Under the pieces are notes generated by a model that saw only the letters and a program-made list of their open reading frames with translations, ran no database searches and had not been told where the DNA came from. Shown here one piece after another: positions 61,859-64,000 of a stretch of DNA of 64,000 bases (positions are counted from its first letter, which is position 1; every line of letters starts with the position of its first letter). The DNA comes from Gyrodactylus bullatarudis (taxonomy: Eukaryota > Platyhelminthes > Monogenea > Gyrodactylidea > Gyrodactylidae). The stretch lies in contig SSNU01000119.1 in assembly GCA_012064415.1 (NCBI GenBank), positions 372,001 to 436,000 of the forward strand, in the 5' to 3' direction. The position numbers and the translations under genes are program-made.

Positions 61859-62345
61859 AACCTAAATGACATGAAGATGAGAATTTATTTATTTTTACAA
61901 AAAACTTGATATTTTTTCCGGAAAGTCAGGAAAAAAATTATTTTTCGAATAAAATAAGCCAATAAGTTGGGAATATTTTTTTTTATTAATTTCCGAAAAA
62001 TTCAATCTGACCAAAATTAGGCTGTTTTTCGAATTTCCACTTTCAAACTTCCAACTTTCGAATCCAAAATTTTTATCGATTTCAAAGATTTGAGGCAGTA
62101 AAATGCAGATATTCGAGATCAGCATTGGAAAAAGAAATCGAATTCGGCAGGAGAAATTCACAGAAATGCGTCATTATTCTGGGAAATCGAAAAATCTTAA
62201 TTTATTATTTACTGCCTCAAATCTTTGAAATCGATGAAAGTTTTGAATTCGAAAGTTGAAAAAGTGAAAATTTGGAAATTCGAAAAACAGCCTAATTTTG
62301 GTCAGATTGAATTTCTTAATAATTTTCCCAGCTAATAAGCCCTCA
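61859..62345. repeat. Foldback element, family A, second copy
   Basis: The left end ATGAAGATGAGAATTTAT equals the family A end at 4455-4472 in reverse. Internal inverted halves contain CAAAGATTTGAGGCAGTAAA and its reverse, TTTACTGCCTCAAATCTTTG. The right end appears truncated relative to 3925-4486. Confidence 0.65.
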
Positions 62346-62803
62346 TTAACCAAACTCACTGAGAAAGTCAGTGAATTCTCTGTCTGAGGGATTGATTTTC
62401 AGTAATAACCAAGAGTTATGAACAAAATGGTCTTTACAGAGTTGGTACCCTGAATAAACTGGTATCTCAACTTACGCATTTCATTTATTTATGAAAGTGA
62501 ATTTGAATTTATTTCGGTTTTCTGGAGGGGTACCAACTCTAATGATGAGTGCTAAACACGTATTGAATGTATTTGATGCATGAATTTTGTAAAGGATCAA
62601 AGCCTCGATCAGTTAATTGGATAGAGTGATCTGTATATCCAAGTACTACAAGCAAACATTTGAACTTGTAATAATACCTTAGTAATTAGATTTGAACTGG
62701 TTCAGACTGTACAATCCTATACACTTGAATACATGGAGAATATTCACAGATCTATGCAATATGCACACAGTTTTTTTAGTACAGTATAAAATTCCAAAAA
62801 AAA

Positions 62804-62823
62804 GATGATGATGATGATGATGA
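62804..62823. repeat. (GAT)n microsatellite
   Basis: About seven GAT trinucleotides in intergenic DNA. Confidence 0.85.
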
Positions 62824-64000
62824 TTTTGTAAATAAAAATTTACAGTATTTTCATAGAGAGTGTGTGTGTATAATTTCCATGATATGCTTAGTTAGTAGAT
62901 AAATTGGACGAAGAGAAAAGCAATTTTATAATTTTGATTGAAAAATAATAGAAAATCAATAGAATATCAATTCAGGTATAAAGGGGTGACACATCTGAAA
63001 GAGAAAGAATCGCGTTCAATTCGAGGACCTTGATTATAGTTTTCAACCCTTGCCTTGGCTATTACGTTTTCTTGAATTTTCTATTGTACTTGTATAATTA
63101 GAGCGGTGACAAAAAAGCATTTTTACTTGTAACTAAACTATAACACTTGGTAATAATTTATTCGGTTGGTTCGAGGATCAAACTTTTAATTATGGACTGA
63201 TTCAAATTAAAAGAAAGCTCAGAAAAGTATGAATGGTATTGGCTATAGTTCATATTTGAAATTATATTCATCAAATGGATCAAATTTGCTTTAGCCTACT
63301 TGCTTACAATTCACCTCCCATACATTAGATAATATAATACAATATGTGAATACTACACTGTATAATAATAATGTAATGAAAGACTACAAAAAATCAATCA
63401 AGACTGGGATAAAAAATCTGCAATTGTCATACAACTGTACAATGTAAATCTAATATTATTCATACAGTCAGACTGTATATGAGTTATGTGAAAGGGGGAA
63501 AATAAGGATTTCCAGGAAAGAAAAAGTATGCATGAGGTTATTGCGCAGAAGGAAGGCCTGATCTATGGATTATGCAATAAATCAAATGATTACGCACAAG
63601 TCTCTCGTATCAGTGCAGGCCTCTTGTTATTTAAGACTCTTTTTTATCATTGAGAAATTTCAAAAACTACAGTCTGATAGATAAGATTAACCTTTGAATT
63701 TGTACAGGCTACTTCACAATCTATTCGGACGTAGTTGAAGTTGACGGTTCTATCGAAAACATTTATTAGGGATAAATCATCACCAAAAGTTAATGCTTGA
63801 AATTAAAATTAGGATACTTTTAGCTTAGATACACTAATCTTCCTATAGATTGAGAAATTTTATAATTAAAGTAAACCAAGCCTTCTTTTATCTATAATTC
63901 AATATCATCATTTAATTATAAATTTATGATAAGTTGATAACTTGAAATCTAATAAATTATTTTGATTGATACCAAATTTCCCCTGTAGTACATGGCTAGG

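Larger units (their letters stand above)
59754..64000. other. Intergenic region upstream of myosin XVIII
   Basis: No convincing coding exon in 4.2 kb. The first few hundred bases should contain the myosin XVIII promoter and 5'UTR. It holds a (GA)n run near 60186-60198, an inverted-repeat element (61010-61268), a family A foldback copy (61859-62345) and a (GAT)n run near 62804-62823. Short open frames here lack recognisable features. Confidence 0.55.

Overview
This is a spliceosomal, AT-rich animal nuclear genome window (about 30% GC by eye). The gene set (voltage-gated calcium channel alpha2/delta subunit, class XVIII myosin, Caprin, a selenocysteine-pathway kinase) is metazoan. Ribosomal protein S18 is recognisable but divergent, and many introns are extremely short (23-37 nt), so a fast-evolving invertebrate is likely. 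I cannot name the species. Introns this short are, from memory, reported for mesozoans (dicyemids, orthonectids) and for early introns of schistosomes, but nothing here decides it.

Layout. Bases 1-1243 hold the 5' part of a minus-strand gene for a secreted or mucin-like protein that runs off the left edge. Bases 1.3-20 kb are gene-poor and filled with foldback repeats and MITE-like elements. Bases 20.0-42.0 kb are one 18-exon minus-strand gene, the calcium-channel alpha2/delta subunit. Its large introns carry a complete-looking hAT transposon (28.5-30.3 kb), a Penelope-like GIY-YIG fragment (25.3-25.9 kb), a tRNA-derived SINE candidate and several foldback elements. Bases 42.0-59.8 kb are a gene-dense block: MECR (+), SLX1 (-), Caprin (+), PSTK (-), RPS18 (+), EIF3M (-), a CDPF1-like gene (+) and a 22-exon myosin XVIII (-). 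Bases 59.8-64 kb are again repeat-bearing intergenic DNA.

From alpha2/delta through myosin XVIII the nine genes alternate strand without exception. Every junction is therefore head-to-head (possible shared promoters of 69-240 bp, or overlapping start codons) or tail-to-tail (stop codons as little as 12 bp apart). The products are mostly unrelated housekeeping functions: mitochondrial fatty-acid synthesis, Holliday-junction cleavage, RNA granules, Sec-tRNA synthesis, ribosome and translation initiation. The arrangement looks like compaction rather than a functional operon.

Several genes were rebuilt by hand from splice sites. In each multi-exon model the reading frame closes exactly: alpha2/delta 1118 aa, myosin XVIII 1802 aa, EIF3M 386 aa, PSTK 280 aa, SLX1 239 aa, Caprin 440 aa, RPS18 152 aa, CDPF1-like 83 aa.
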